Of a stretch of 64,000 bases of DNA, positions 49,924 through 60,040 are shown piece after piece; the first letter of the stretch is position 1, and every line of letters begins with the position of its first letter. The stretch covers positions 139,152 to 203,151 of the forward strand of contig DYFK01000004.1 of NCBI GenBank assembly GCA_020725265.1, read 5' to 3'. The translations under genes were made by a program, and so were the position numbers. The notes beneath the pieces are model-generated. The model did no database searches, was not told where the DNA came from, and saw nothing but the letters and a program-made list of their open reading frames with translations. The DNA comes from Hydrogenophilus sp. (lineage in GTDB: Bacteria > Pseudomonadota > Gammaproteobacteria > Burkholderiales > Thiobacillaceae).

Positions 49924-51642
49924 CTATTCGTTGGTGACAGCCAGCACTTCCTCGAGCGAGGTCAACCCCTGCTTGACCTTGAGCAGCCCCGCCTCGCGCA
50001 AGTTGAGCACACCCTCGCGGCGCGCCTGTTCGGCGATTTCGATGGCGGTTCCGTTCTTGAGGATGAGCCGGTTGATCTCCTCGGTGATCGGCATGACCTG
50101 ATAGATGCCGACCCGGCCCTTGTAACCGGTCTGCTTGCAGGTATCGCATCCACCCGGCCCATAAGCTTGCCAGGAGCCGTCCAGGTCGGCCTCGCTGAAG
50201 CCGGCGTTGAGCAGTGCCTCGGGCGGGATGTCGACCGGCTTCTTGCAATTGCAAAGACGTCGGCCGAGGCGCTGGGCGGTGATCAGCAACACCGACGCGG
50301 CGACGTTGTAGCTGGGGATGCCCATGTTGACCAGCCGGGTCAGCGTCGCCGGGGCATCGTTGGTATGCAGGGTCGACAACACCATGTGGCCGGTCTGCGC
50401 GGCCTTGATGGCGATATCGCCGGTTTCATGATCGCGGATCTCGCCGACCATGATGATGTCCGGATCCTGGCGCAGGAACGCCTTCATCGCCGACGCGAAA
50501 TCGAGGCCGGCCTTGTCGTTGACGTTGACCTGGTTGATGCCCGGCAACTGGATTTCCACCGGATCCTCGACCGTCGAGATGTTCACGCCCGGCTGGTTGA
50601 GGATGTTCAGGCAGGAATACAGCGACACGGTCTTGCCGGAGCCGGTCGGTCCGGTCACCAGCACCATGCCGTAGGGACGCTGGATGGCGTCGAGCAGCAA
50701 CTTGAGCTGATCCGGCTCGTAACCGAGTTTCTCGATGCCCATGGTCGCGGCATTGGAATCGAGAATACGCATGACGATCTTCTCGCCATACAGGGTCGGC
50801 AGCGTCGACACCCGGAAGTCGACTGCCTTGTTGCGCGACAGGACCAGTTTCATGCGGCCGTCCTGGGGCACGCGCTTCTCGGAGATGTCAAGCTTGGAAA
50901 TGACCTTGATGCGCGAGGCGATCTTGTCCTTGATCGCCAGCGGCGGCTGCGCGACCTCGTAAAGCACGCCATCCATCCGGTAGCGGATGCGGTAGTTCTT
51001 CTCGTAGGGCTCGAAGTGGATGTCGGAAGCACCGCTGTTGATGGCATCCAGCATCATCTTCTGCAGATACTTGACCACCGGCGCGTCGTCGATATCGGCG
51101 GCGGCGGCGGTGTCACTGGCGTTCTGGGTTTCCTCGTCGGTGAATTCGAGGTTCAGATCCTCGGTCTCGATGGTCTTGAGGATGCTTTCCTCGGTCGCCT
51201 CGCCATGGCTCTCCAGCCAGCGACCGAGCTTGTCATCCTCCACCACCAGCGCTTCGACCGCCAACGTGGTCTGGAACTTGATGTCGTCGAGCGCCTTGAC
51301 GTTGCTCGGATCGGAAATGGCGACAAACAGCTTGTTGCCACGTTGGGCCACCGCCAGCGCCCGATGTTTCGCCATCAGCTTGGGGTCGGCCACGCCCTTC
51401 GGCACCACCGTCGGGTCGAGCGCATCCAGGTTGAACAGGGGCAAACCGAAGGTGACCGAAGCGAACGCGGCGATCTGATCGGCGCGGAAACGCCGGGAAC
51501 GCAGGAGATGCGCGATGAAAGTCTCGCCGGAACTGCGCGACTGGGCTTGCAGATTCTCGCCTTCCTCCTGGGAAAGCAGACCTTGCGTGACCATGGCCCT
51601 GCACAGACCGGTCAGATTCGCTCCTACGGAAACCGCGACCAT
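49924..51642 (-). CDS. pilB: Type IV pilus extension ATPase PilB
   Basis: Powers pilus assembly. The 572-residue product has an N-terminal MshEN domain (about 1-150), then a T2SS ATPase domain with Walker A GPTGSGKTVSL near residue 325, Walker B region DPDIIMVGEIRDHET, the Asp box LRQDPDIIMVGEI and a tetracysteine zinc site (CNCKKP ... CDTCKQTGYKGR). ATG with AAGGGAGC upstream. No pilT is present here. Confidence 0.97.
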   Translation of the reverse strand: MVAVSVGANLTGLCRAMVTQGLLSQEEGENLQAQSRSSGETFIAHLLRSRRFRADQIAAFASVTFGLPLFNLDALDPTVVPKGVADPKLMAKHRALAVAQRGNKLFVAISDPSNVKALDDIKFQTTLAVEALVVEDDKLGRWLESHGEATEESILKTIETEDLNLEFTDEETQNASDTAAAADIDDAPVVKYLQKMMLDAINSGASDIHFEPYEKNYRIRYRMDGVLYEVAQPPLAIKDKIASRIKVISKLDISEKRVPQDGRMKLVLSRNKAVDFRVSTLPTLYGEKIVMRILDSNAATMGIEKLGYEPDQLKLLLDAIQRPYGMVLVTGPTGSGKTVSLYSCLNILNQPGVNISTVEDPVEIQLPGINQVNVNDKAGLDFASAMKAFLRQDPDIIMVGEIRDHETGDIAIKAAQTGHMVLSTLHTNDAPATLTRLVNMGIPSYNVAASVLLITAQRLGRRLCNCKKPVDIPPEALLNAGFSEADLDGSWQAYGPGGCDTCKQTGYKGRVGIYQVMPITEEINRLILKNGTAIEIAEQARREGVLNLREAGLLKVKQGLTSLEEVLAVTNE

Positions 51643-51737
51643 TGCTCCCTTGTATCACCTGTCGTCGAGAACCCGGCGGATATTGCCCCTCGACCAGTCA
51701 AATGTAAAGGAACCGGGACGCAAGCCGGCATGGCCCG

Positions 51738-53003
51738 TCAAGTCCGGCGCGGGCCGATGCGCGCGGTTTTCACCATGCGTTCCTGGACCTGCACGATCTC
51801 GACCGGATAACCAGCCACCATCACGCTCACGCCGGCTTCGGGCATGGCTTCGAGCCGCTCCAGCAACAGGCCGTTGAGCGTGCGCGGGCCATCGATCGGC
51901 AATTCGAGCCCGAGCTTGCGATTGAGTTCGCGCAACGTGGACCCGCCGTCGACCAGGACGGAGCCATCGGCCTGATGGATCTCGACGCCAGGGCCGCCTG
52001 GCAGCTCCGCGCTGAATTCGCCTACGATTTCCTCCAGGATGTCCTTGACGCTGATGAGCCCGATCAGCTCGCCATATTCATCGACCACCAGGCCGAGGGT
52101 CTGACGGGTCGACTGGAACTGAGTCAGTTGGCTGTAGAGCGACGTGCCGGAGGGGATGAAGTAGGGCTCGCGCAGCCAGGTCCGGAACTCGTCGATCTCG
52201 AAATCGCCTTCGCGCAGATGGGCGAGCGCGCGGCGAACGTGGAGGATGCCGACGACATTGTTCGGTTCGCCCTCGTACACCGGCAGTCTGGAATGATGAC
52301 TGGTGACGAGCTGACGGGTGATTTCATCCGGCTCGGATTCCAGGTCGATCGCCTCGATCTGGCCACGTGGCCGCATGGCATCGTCGACAGTGACGTTGGC
52401 CAGATCGAACAGATTGCCGAGGATGCGTCGATGCTGGCTGGGCAGGAAGGAACCGGATTCCGCCAGCAACGTGCGCAACTCCTCGATACCCATGCTGTTT
52501 TCCGCGACCGCGTTCGGCTTCAGGCGCAACAGCTTGAACTGCGCGCGCACGAAAAGGTTGATGAACCAGATGATCGGGCGCGTCAGCCGGATCAGGAAAG
52601 CCAGCGGATAGGCCGCGATCGGCGCCAGCCGGTCCGGCCAGGATGCGCCGATCACCTTGGGCGTGACCTCGGAGAACACCAGGATCAGGAAGGTGACGGT
52701 CAGCGTGCCCAGCGTCAGCGCCATCTCGTTCTCTCCGAACAGTCGAAAGGCGATCAGCGTGACCAGGGACGCGGCGGCGGCGTTGACCAGGTTGTTGCCA
52801 AGCAGGATGACCGAGAGCAACTGGTCGGTTTTCGCCAGCAGGCGTTCGGTCAGCTGCGCGCCGAGATGTCCGGTTTTGGCGCGCGCTTTCAGGCGATAGC
52901 GGTTGACCGCCATCATGCTGGTTTCGGAACCGGAAAAGAACGCGGACAAGACCAGCAGAACGACCAGGGCGCCGAGCAGCGCCTCCAACGGGATGGTATC
53001 CAA
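51738..53003 (-). CDS. CNNM/CorC-type membrane protein (DUF21 plus CBS pair)
   Basis: Member of the HlyC/CorC family; related proteins take part in magnesium or cobalt efflux. TTG at 53003 gives 421 residues starting MDTIPLEALLGALVVLL; the frame upstream overlaps rlmD and is discounted. DUF21 transmembrane region with FSGSETSMMAVNRYRL, two CBS domains (VDDAMRPRGQIEAIDLE; EPYFIPSGTSLYSQL), and a C-terminal CorC_HlyC domain (DGSVLVDGGSTLRELNRKL). Some relatives are wrongly called hemolysins. Confidence 0.9.
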   Translation of the reverse strand: MDTIPLEALLGALVVLLVLSAFFSGSETSMMAVNRYRLKARAKTGHLGAQLTERLLAKTDQLLSVILLGNNLVNAAAASLVTLIAFRLFGENEMALTLGTLTVTFLILVFSEVTPKVIGASWPDRLAPIAAYPLAFLIRLTRPIIWFINLFVRAQFKLLRLKPNAVAENSMGIEELRTLLAESGSFLPSQHRRILGNLFDLANVTVDDAMRPRGQIEAIDLESEPDEITRQLVTSHHSRLPVYEGEPNNVVGILHVRRALAHLREGDFEIDEFRTWLREPYFIPSGTSLYSQLTQFQSTRQTLGLVVDEYGELIGLISVKDILEEIVGEFSAELPGGPGVEIHQADGSVLVDGGSTLRELNRKLGLELPIDGPRTLNGLLLERLEAMPEAGVSVMVAGYPVEIVQVQERMVKTARIGPRRT

Positions 53004-53052
53004 ACCGGAACGAGAAAGTCGGGAAGCCGACAGTGTAGCAGCGTGGCGGCGG

Positions 53053-54363
53053 TCAGCGCTCGAACAACGCGATGCTCTCGACGTGGGCGGTGTGCGGGAA
53101 CATGTTGGCGACGCCGATCGCGCGCGCGCGATAGCCTTTCTGATGGACCAGCACCGCCGCGTCGCGCGCCAGCGTGGCCGGGCTGCACGACACGTAGACG
53201 ATGCGGCGCGGCGCGGCGTCGGCTTCCGGGTCGGGCAGCGACTTGACCAGTTCGATGGCGCCATCGCGCGGCGGGTCGATCAGCAGCTTGTCGAACCGGC
53301 CGAGCACGGCGTAGGCCTCCGGCGTCATCTGGAACAGGTCGGCGACACGGAATTCGCAGCGACCGGCCAGGCCGTTGTGGCCGGCGTTCTCGATGGCGCG
53401 CGCGACCAGGCCGGCGCTGCCCTCGATGCCGACCACATCGGCGCCGAGTCGGGCGATGGGCAGACTGAAGTTGCCGAGACCGCAGAAGAAGTCGGCGACA
53501 CGCTCGCCCGGACGTGGCGCCAGCAGGCGCATGGCGCGGCGGATCAGCATGCGGTTGATGCCGTGATTCACCTGGGTGAACTCGGTCGGCCGAAACGGCA
53601 TGGTCAGGCCAAACTCGGGCAGACTGTAGGCGAGTTCCGGCGCATCGAGCGGGTGGAAGGGATGGGCGGTATCCGGACCCTTGGGTTGCAGCCAGAACTG
53701 CACGCCATGGGCATCCGCGAACGCGCGCAGTCGGCGCGCATCCTCCTCCGACGGCGGCTCCAGCACGCGCAGCACGAGCACGTCGATGGCCTCGCCAGCG
53801 GCCAGCTCGATCTGTGGCAAGCGGTCGCGGATGGACAGGCCGGCGACCAGCTCGCGCAGCCAGGGCAACAGGTCGGAAACGCGTCTCGGCAGCACCTCGC
53901 AGCTGGTCATGTCGGCGACATAGCTGCTGCGCCGTTCGTGGAAGCCGACCAGGATGCCGCCTTTCTTGGGCACGTTGCGCACCGACAGGCGGGCGCGCGT
54001 CCGATAGCCCCAGGTTGGGCCGTGGATCGGCGGCAGCACGGTCTCCGGCTTCACCTTGGCGATGTGCGCGAAACAGTCCTCCAGCACCCGTTGCTTGGCG
54101 GCGACCTGCGCCGCTTCGTCGAGATGCTGGTGGCTGCAACCGCCGCAGATGCCGAACCAGCGGCACGCCGGCGCCACCCGGAACGGGCTGGCGCGCACGA
54201 TTTCCAGCGCCTGCGCCTGTTCGTAGCCAGGCTTGCGCCGGTAGCTGGCGGCGACCACCCGTTCGCCCGGCAAGGCGCCATCGACGAAGAAGGTCTTGCC
54301 TTCGTGATGCGCGACACCGCGGCCTTCGTGATCGAGCGACTCGATATCGAGCAACGGGTTCAT
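53053..54363 (-). CDS. rlmD: 23S rRNA (uracil-1939) methyltransferase RlmD
   Basis: SAM-dependent m5U methyltransferase with an iron-sulphur cluster. The 436-residue product has an N-terminal TRAM-like domain ([25 protein letters not shown]), cluster cysteines in [12 protein letters not shown] near residue 66-76 plus one in MTSCEV, the SAM site [13 protein letters not shown], and the catalytic cysteine in [12 protein letters not shown]. It overlaps the upstream exonuclease gene as ATGA. Confidence 0.95.
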   Translation of the reverse strand: MNPLLDIESLDHEGRGVAHHEGKTFFVDGALPGERVVAASYRRKPGYEQAQALEIVRASPFRVAPACRWFGICGGCSHQHLDEAAQVAAKQRVLEDCFAHIAKVKPETVLPPIHGPTWGYRTRARLSVRNVPKKGGILVGFHERRSSYVADMTSCEVLPRRVSDLLPWLRELVAGLSIRDRLPQIELAAGEAIDVLVLRVLEPPSEEDARRLRAFADAHGVQFWLQPKGPDTAHPFHPLDAPELAYSLPEFGLTMPFRPTEFTQVNHGINRMLIRRAMRLLAPRPGERVADFFCGLGNFSLPIARLGADVVGIEGSAGLVARAIENAGHNGLAGRCEFRVADLFQMTPEAYAVLGRFDKLLIDPPRDGAIELVKSLPDPEADAAPRRIVYVSCSPATLARDAAVLVHQKGYRARAIGVANMFPHTAHVESIALFER

Positions 54364-55157
54364 GCCGGAGCTCCGCCGGCTTCGTCCCAGGCCGTCAGGA
54401 ATTCGAACCAGTGCTCGGCGCCGATCTCCTCCAGCGTCGCCCGGGTCAGGGCGATCTCTTCGTCGTAGCGGGCCGCGCTCAGGGCACCGCGCATGCGCTG
54501 GAAGCGCAGATAGACCAGCCAGGTGTTGATCACGTCGGTCTCGCAGTAATCGCGGATCGCGGTGATCTCGCCGCGTTGGTAGGCTGACCAGACCGCGCCA
54601 CCGTCCATGCCCAGCTTGCCGGGAAACCCGAGCAGTTTGGCGAGTTCGTCGAGCGGCGCGTTGGCCCTGCCGGAATACATGGCGAGCACGTCCATCAGAT
54701 CGAGATGGCGGGTGTGATAGCGGCTCAGGTAGTTGTTGTACCGGAAATCCCGGTCGTCATCGCCCCAGTCCCAGTACCTGCCGGCGACGACGCCGTGCAG
54801 CATGGCCCGGTAGTGCAGCGCCGGCAGGTCGAAACCGCCGCCGTTCCAGGACACCAGTTGCGGCGTGTATTTCTCGATGCCGTCGAAGAAGCGCTGGATG
54901 ATCTGCCCTTCGTCGGCGTCCGGCTCGGACAACGAGAACACGCGCAGCCGGTCGGCCTCGCGCAGCGCGCAGGAGATGGTGACGACGCGATGCAGGTAAT
55001 GCGGCAGGAAATCGGAACCGCCGGTTTGCTGGCGCCGGGTCAGCAGCGCCATTTCGCCGACTTCGTGGTCGCTGGCCTCGGCGCCGATGTTGTGGAGCCG
55101 GCGCAACCCGGCGATGTCGGGGATGGTTTCGATATCGAAGACGAGGACGGGGGTCAT
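54360..55157 (-). CDS. Predicted PolB-like 3'-5' exonuclease
   Basis: A 265-residue RNase H-fold protein of the family related to the proofreading domain of PolB (PF10108). It starts [14 protein letters not shown], exonuclease motif I, followed by [15 protein letters not shown] (motif II) and [20 protein letters not shown] (motif III), so the catalytic acids are present. It overlaps rlmD by 4 nt and may act in the same processing or repair context. Substrate unknown. Confidence 0.9.
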   Translation of the reverse strand: MTPVLVFDIETIPDIAGLRRLHNIGAEASDHEVGEMALLTRRQQTGGSDFLPHYLHRVVTISCALREADRLRVFSLSEPDADEGQIIQRFFDGIEKYTPQLVSWNGGGFDLPALHYRAMLHGVVAGRYWDWGDDDRDFRYNNYLSRYHTRHLDLMDVLAMYSGRANAPLDELAKLLGFPGKLGMDGGAVWSAYQRGEITAIRDYCETDVINTWLVYLRFQRMRGALSAARYDEEIALTRATLEEIGAEHWFEFLTAWDEAGGAPA

Positions 55158-55208
55158 GATGGTTCGGCGCTAAAATCCGGGCGATTCTATCCGCTTTCCC
55201 CGGCCCCG

Positions 55209-55913
55209 ATGACCGACTCCCCGTCCGCCCCGCGCTGGCACCGCGCCCCTGGCGACTGGCTCGACATCGCCATCGCCGAGGTCGCGCGGGCGGAAGCGGA
55301 AGCCCTGGCCACGCGCGGGGTTTTCGATCTGGTTCTGGCCGGCGGCGAAACGCCACGCCGGCTTTATCGGGCGCTGGCGGACGAGCGCTTCGACTGGGCG
55401 CGCTGGCGACTCTGGTTCGGCGACGAGCGCTGCCTGCCGGCCGACGATCCCGAGCGCAACAGCGTGATGGCGCGCGCCGCCTGGCTGAATCGGGTTGATC
55501 TACCGGCGGCCAATGTTCACGTACCGCCGGCGGAACTGGGCCCGCTGGCGGCGGCCGAAGCCTACGCCGGTCAGCTTGACGGCATCGGCGACTTCGATCT
55601 GGTTCTGCTCGGTCTCGGCGAGGATGGTCACACCGCCAGCCTGTTTCCCGGCCATGACTGGGGTGAAGGCGCCAACGCGCCGGCGGCGCTGCCGGTCCTG
55701 GACGCGCCCAAACCGCCGCCGGCGCGCGTCAGCCTGTCGGCCCGGCGCCTGTCGGCGGCGCGCCGGGTACTGTTTCTGGTCGCCGGCGCCGGCAAGCGCG
55801 ATGCCCTGACGCGCTGGCGGCGCGGCGAGAACCTGCCGGCCGCCGCCATCCGGCCGGCGGCCGGAGTCGATGTGCTAATGGACGCGGCAGCCTGGCCGCA
55901 AGGAGAACCGTGA
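55209..55913 (+). CDS. pgl: 6-phosphogluconolactonase
   Basis: Second step of the oxidative pentose phosphate pathway. ATG at 55209 gives 234 residues with FDLVLAGGETPRRLYRAL, WFGDERCLPADDPERNSVMA and LLGLGEDGHTASLFPG, all typical of the DevB/SolB type. zwf and gnd are not in the window. It runs directly into the DUF4139 gene (4-nt overlap with an alternative GTG start). Confidence 0.93.
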   Translation: MTDSPSAPRWHRAPGDWLDIAIAEVARAEAEALATRGVFDLVLAGGETPRRLYRALADERFDWARWRLWFGDERCLPADDPERNSVMARAAWLNRVDLPAANVHVPPAELGPLAAAEAYAGQLDGIGDFDLVLLGLGEDGHTASLFPGHDWGEGANAPAALPVLDAPKPPPARVSLSARRLSAARRVLFLVAGAGKRDALTRWRRGENLPAAAIRPAAGVDVLMDAAAWPQGEP

Positions 55914-57370
55914 TGAAAATCCGTACCAACGCAACCCTGCTGGCGATCGCCCTGATCGCGACCGGCATGGCCTCCGCCCGGGCGGTCGACGAACTCCCGA
56001 GCGTGGCCGCCGAACAGACCGGACTGGCGGTCACCATCTACAACGGCGATCTCGCCCTGATCAAGGACGCGCGCCGGGTGCGCCTGGGCAACGGCGAAAA
56101 CCGCTTGGCCTGGCGCGACGTATCCGCGCGCATCCAGCCGGAGACCGCGCTGTTGCGCTCGCTCGACGGCAAACGTCTGAGCCTGCTCGAACAGAACTTC
56201 GATTTCGATCTGCTGACCCCACAAAAAATGCTGGAAAAATCGGTCGGCGAAGTCGTCCGCGTGATCCGCACCCAGCCGATCACCGGCGTCGAGATCACCG
56301 AATACGCCACCGTGCTGGCCGCCAACGATGGCGCCGTGCTCAAGTTTTCCGATCGTGTCGAAACCGGCATTCCCGGCCGCCTGGCGTTCGCCACGGTACC
56401 GTCCGACCTGCGCGACCGGCCGACCCTGTCGATGCTGCTGCGTACCGACGTCGCCGGTTTCGGCAGCCCCCGGGAAGACCGCGAACTGGAACTGTCCTAC
56501 CTGACCGGCGGCCTGACCTGGCGCGCCGATTACGTCGCCGAACTGTCCGCGCGCGAGGACAGCATCGACCTGAACGGCTGGGTGACGCTGACCAACACCA
56601 GCGGCGCCGCCTACCACAAGGCCCGGCTGCAACTGGTCGCCGGCGAGGTCAACCGCGCGCCGCCGGAGCGGATGAAGATGCCGATGGTGGCGCGTGCCCT
56701 GGCGGCCGAGGCGGCGCCCGCCGACCTGCGCGAGGAAGCCTTGTTCGAATACCACCTGTACACGCTCGACCGGCCGACCACCCTGCTCGACAACCAGACC
56801 AAGCAAGTGGCCCTGATGTCGGCGCAGAAGGTCAAGGTGGACAAGGAATTCCGCTTGCAGGGCGGCAACTGGTACTACGCCAGTCAGCACGGCGATCTCG
56901 GCGCCAAGCTCAAGCCGAGCGTGTTCCTGACCTTCAACAACGTCGGCAACGACATGGGCGTGCCACTGCCCAAGGGTATCGTCCGGGTCTACAAGAAGGA
57001 TGCCGGCGGCCGCGCCCAGTTCATCGGCGAGGATCGTATCGACCACACCGCGCGTGGCGAGGAAGTCCGCCTGAAACTCGGCGAGGCGTTCGACATCACC
57101 GCCGACAAGCGCCAGACCGATTTCCAGAAACTGGCGCCGGGCTTCAACAATCGCGGCGGCGTCATCGAAACCGCCTACAGCCTGGAAATCCGCAACGCCA
57201 AGACCGAGAAGGCGACGGTGCGCGTGGTCGAGCCGATGCCGGGCGACTGGCAGATGGTTCAGGAGAGTCTGCCGCATCGCAAGCAGACCGCGCATACCGC
57301 GGTCTGGGACGTCGAGGTGCCGGCCGAGGGCAAGACCACGCTGACCTGGCGTGTCCGTGCCCGCTATTGA
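55913..57370 (+). CDS. Exported DUF4139 protein
   Basis: A 485-residue protein with a signal peptide (LLAIALIATGMASARA) and DUF4139-like blocks: AVTIYNGDLALIKDARRVRL, LSYLTGGLTWRADYVAELS, GWVTLTNTSGAAYHKARLQLVAGEVNR and GVIETAYSLEIRNAKTEKATVRVVEP. It is probably a periplasmic or surface protein of unknown function. ATG with AGGAGA upstream, starting at the pgl stop. Overlaps the 2OG oxygenase gene by 20 nt. Confidence 0.87.
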   Translation: MKIRTNATLLAIALIATGMASARAVDELPSVAAEQTGLAVTIYNGDLALIKDARRVRLGNGENRLAWRDVSARIQPETALLRSLDGKRLSLLEQNFDFDLLTPQKMLEKSVGEVVRVIRTQPITGVEITEYATVLAANDGAVLKFSDRVETGIPGRLAFATVPSDLRDRPTLSMLLRTDVAGFGSPREDRELELSYLTGGLTWRADYVAELSAREDSIDLNGWVTLTNTSGAAYHKARLQLVAGEVNRAPPERMKMPMVARALAAEAAPADLREEALFEYHLYTLDRPTTLLDNQTKQVALMSAQKVKVDKEFRLQGGNWYYASQHGDLGAKLKPSVFLTFNNVGNDMGVPLPKGIVRVYKKDAGGRAQFIGEDRIDHTARGEEVRLKLGEAFDITADKRQTDFQKLAPGFNNRGGVIETAYSLEIRNAKTEKATVRVVEPMPGDWQMVQESLPHRKQTAHTAVWDVEVPAEGKTTLTWRVRARY

Positions 57371-57980
57371 CGCCAGCGCGGACGCGCCCGCGACCGTCGC
57401 CGGGCTGCTCGACGCGCTGGCCGGCCCGGGCTGGCATGTCGATCCGGCTTTTCTGGACGCTGACGCGGTTGCCGCCCTGCGCGCGGAATGCCTGCGCGCC
57501 CATGCCGCCGGCACCTTTCACGCCGCCGGCGTCGGTCGCGGGCAGGCCCGGGTCAATGCCGGCATCCGCGGCGACCAGGTGCTCTGGCTCGATCCGGACA
57601 GCGCCGGACCGGCCGGAATGGCGATCCTCGACCGCCTGGAAGATCTGCGCCGGGCGGTCAACCGCGATCTCTGCCTTGGCCTGTTCGATCTGGAACTGCA
57701 TTTCGCCCACTATCCGCCGGGCGCCGGCTACCAGCGCCATCTCGACCGTTTCCGCGACGACGACCGGCGCGCGCTCACCGTCATTCTCTATCTCAACGAG
57801 GCCTGGCGGCCGGAGCACGGCGGCCAGCTCCGGTTCTGGCCGGAAGCCGATGGCGAACCGCTGGACATCGAACCGCGCGCCGGCACCCTGGTGACCTTCC
57901 TGTCCGACCGTTTCTGGCACGAAGTGCTGCCGACCCGGCAAGCCCGCCTGAGCGTGACAGGCTGGTTCCGGCGACGCTGA
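57351..57980 (+). CDS. 2-oxoglutarate/Fe(II) oxygenase, prolyl-4-hydroxylase-like
   Basis: GTG at 57351 gives 209 residues (GTG at 57357 is equally possible) and overlaps the previous gene by 20 nt. The iron and 2OG ligands appear as H130-x-D132 (GYQRHLDRF), H190 (FLSDRFWHEVL) and R199 (QARLSVTGWFR). Similar to the P4Hc/PiuC-SM-20-type proteins. Substrate unknown. Confidence 0.9.
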   Translation: MSVPAIDASADAPATVAGLLDALAGPGWHVDPAFLDADAVAALRAECLRAHAAGTFHAAGVGRGQARVNAGIRGDQVLWLDPDSAGPAGMAILDRLEDLRRAVNRDLCLGLFDLELHFAHYPPGAGYQRHLDRFRDDDRRALTVILYLNEAWRPEHGGQLRFWPEADGEPLDIEPRAGTLVTFLSDRFWHEVLPTRQARLSVTGWFRRR

Positions 57981-58058
57981 GTCAGGCGGTTTGCTCGAAA
58001 TCCCGTCCTGGTTCACGATGCGTGTCTTTCCGTCCCACTTTCCGTTCCCGCGACTGAC

Positions 58059-59225
58059 GTGACCCGCCATTTCGACATCGCCATCCTCGGCGGCGGTCTC
58101 AACGGCGCCGCCCTCGCCCTCGCCCTGGCGCGCGGCCCGCACGATGTCGTCCTGATCGAGCCGAACCCACCGACCGAACCGACGGACGACTGGGACAACC
58201 GCGTCTACGCCTTCAGCCCGGGCAACGTCGACTGGCTGACCAGTCTCGGCGGCTGGGCGCCGGAGGTTGGCGAACCACGCGCGCGGGCGGTGCATGCCAT
58301 GCGCATCGCCGGCGACGACGACGGCAGGCTGACCTTCGACGCCATCGACGCCGGCCTGCCGGAGCTCGCCTGGATCGCCGAGAACGGCCGTCTGCAATGG
58401 CGTTTGTGGCGGGTGCTCGAACAATCGTCCGGCGTGCGTCTGGCGCGCGCCGCCGCCGAATCGGTGGCCTGGGATACCGGCCCCGGACCGGTCCGCCATC
58501 GGCTGCGTCTGGCCGATGGCGACCACTTCAGCGCGAGCCTGCTGATCGGCGCCGACGGCGCCCATTCCTGGCTGCGCGGGCAAGCCGGCATCGACATCGA
58601 CAGCGAGGATTACCGGCACATCGGCGTGGTCGCCAACTTCGAGGTCGAGCAGCCGCACCGTGGCACCGCTTTCCAATGGTTTCGCGCCGATGGCGTGCTG
58701 GCCTGGCTGCCGCTGCCCGGCCGGCGTGTCTCGATGGTCTGGTCGACGCCGCCCGAGCACGCCGACGAACTGCGCGCGCTGGCCCCCGAGGCCCTGGCCG
58801 AGCGGGTGGCGGCGGCCGGCGGGCATCGGCTTGGCGGTTTCCGGCTGATCACGCCGGCCGCCGGGTTCCCCCTGATCCGCCGCCGCGCGCGCGCTTGGGT
58901 CCGGCCGGGTCTGGCGCTGATCGGCGACGCCGCCCATACCGTTCACCCGCTCGCCGGCCAGGGTGTCAACCTCGGTTTCCGCGACTCCCGCCTGCTCGCC
59001 GACCTGCTCGCCGGCGGCGGCGACCCGGGTGAGATCGGCCGGCTCACCGCTTATGCCGCGCGCCGCACGGAGGATGTCGCCAGCATGCAGTTCACCACCG
59101 GGGCGCTGAAGAAACTTTTCGCGCGTGGCGACAGCCTCAGCCGAACCCTGCGCAATCTGGGCATGAACCTGACCGACCGGCTCGACCCGGTCAATCAAGC
59201 GCTTGCCCACCACGCCATCCTTTGA
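58059..59225 (+). CDS. UbiH/UbiF/VisC-family FAD monooxygenase
   Basis: Probably a ubiquinone-ring hydroxylase. GTG at 58059 gives 388 residues. The Rossmann FAD motif is AILGGGLNGAALALALA near residue 8, the second FAD motif is LIGDAAHTVHPLAGQGVNLGFRDS around 285-308, and LLIGADGAHSWLRGQAGI matches the DG motif. Which ring position it hydroxylates cannot be assigned. It lies 79 nt after the 2OG oxygenase and 56 nt before dsbC. Confidence 0.9.
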   Translation: MTRHFDIAILGGGLNGAALALALARGPHDVVLIEPNPPTEPTDDWDNRVYAFSPGNVDWLTSLGGWAPEVGEPRARAVHAMRIAGDDDGRLTFDAIDAGLPELAWIAENGRLQWRLWRVLEQSSGVRLARAAAESVAWDTGPGPVRHRLRLADGDHFSASLLIGADGAHSWLRGQAGIDIDSEDYRHIGVVANFEVEQPHRGTAFQWFRADGVLAWLPLPGRRVSMVWSTPPEHADELRALAPEALAERVAAAGGHRLGGFRLITPAAGFPLIRRRARAWVRPGLALIGDAAHTVHPLAGQGVNLGFRDSRLLADLLAGGGDPGEIGRLTAYAARRTEDVASMQFTTGALKKLFARGDSLSRTLRNLGMNLTDRLDPVNQALAHHAIL

Positions 59226-59280
59226 TCATCCTTCGACTTTTTCCGCCGGCCGCGCCGGCACCCACTGGAGCCAAGACAGC

Positions 59281-60018
59281 ATGAAGAAATTTCCGATCAA
59301 GACCACGCTCGCCAGCCTGCTGCTGGCTACCCTGCTGCCCGCCTGCCAGGCCGGCGAAGCCGGCGAGACCGACATCCGCGCCGCCGTGGTCAGGAGCTTC
59401 CCGGGCACCGAGGTCAAGAGCGTCGAGAAGTCACCGGTTCCCGGCCTGTACGAACTGGTGGTCGACGGCCCTCAGGGTCCGGCCGTGCTCTACGCCGACG
59501 ACAAGGGCGAATTCCTGGTGATCGGTGAGATCCTGAAACTGGCCGAAAAGCGCAACCTGACCCGCGAGCGCATGGACAAGCTGCTGGAAATCGACTGGAG
59601 CAGCCTGCCGCTGGACAACGCGATCAAGATCGTCCAAGGCAACGGCAGCCGCAAGATGGCGGTATTCTCCGATCCGGATTGCCCCTACTGCCGCAAGGCC
59701 GAGGCGGAGTTCTCCAAGCTCAAGGACGTGACCCTGTACATCTTCCCGTACCCGCTGCCCATGCACCCGGACGCTGGCCGCAAATCAGCGCTGGTCTGGT
59801 GCGGCAAGGACCGTGCCCAGGCCTGGCGCGACCTGATGCTGAAGAACGAACTACCCGCCGGCAAGGCCGACTGCAAGAACCCGATCGAGGACAATCTCGC
59901 TCTCGGCGCCAAACTGCGCATCGACGGCACGCCGGCGATGATCTTCCCGAATGGCAAGCGCGTGCCGGGTTACGCCGACGCCGCCCGACTGGAAGCGATG
60001 CTCGCCAATTCGCAGTAA
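59281..60018 (+). CDS. dsbC: Thiol:disulfide interchange protein DsbC
   Basis: Periplasmic disulphide isomerase. The 245-residue product has a signal sequence, the N-terminal dimerisation domain (VKSVEKSPVPGLYELVVDG), the active site CPYC (C134, C137), and a structural pair C174/C198 as in DsbC. The signal peptide ends LLPAC (C22), which fits a lipobox loosely; the protein could be a lipoprotein instead of a soluble periplasmic one. ATG at 59281. Confidence 0.94.
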   Translation: MKKFPIKTTLASLLLATLLPACQAGEAGETDIRAAVVRSFPGTEVKSVEKSPVPGLYELVVDGPQGPAVLYADDKGEFLVIGEILKLAEKRNLTRERMDKLLEIDWSSLPLDNAIKIVQGNGSRKMAVFSDPDCPYCRKAEAEFSKLKDVTLYIFPYPLPMHPDAGRKSALVWCGKDRAQAWRDLMLKNELPAGKADCKNPIEDNLALGAKLRIDGTPAMIFPNGKRVPGYADAARLEAMLANSQ

Positions 60019-60040
60019 GCCCTGCCGCGACGCCGGCGGC

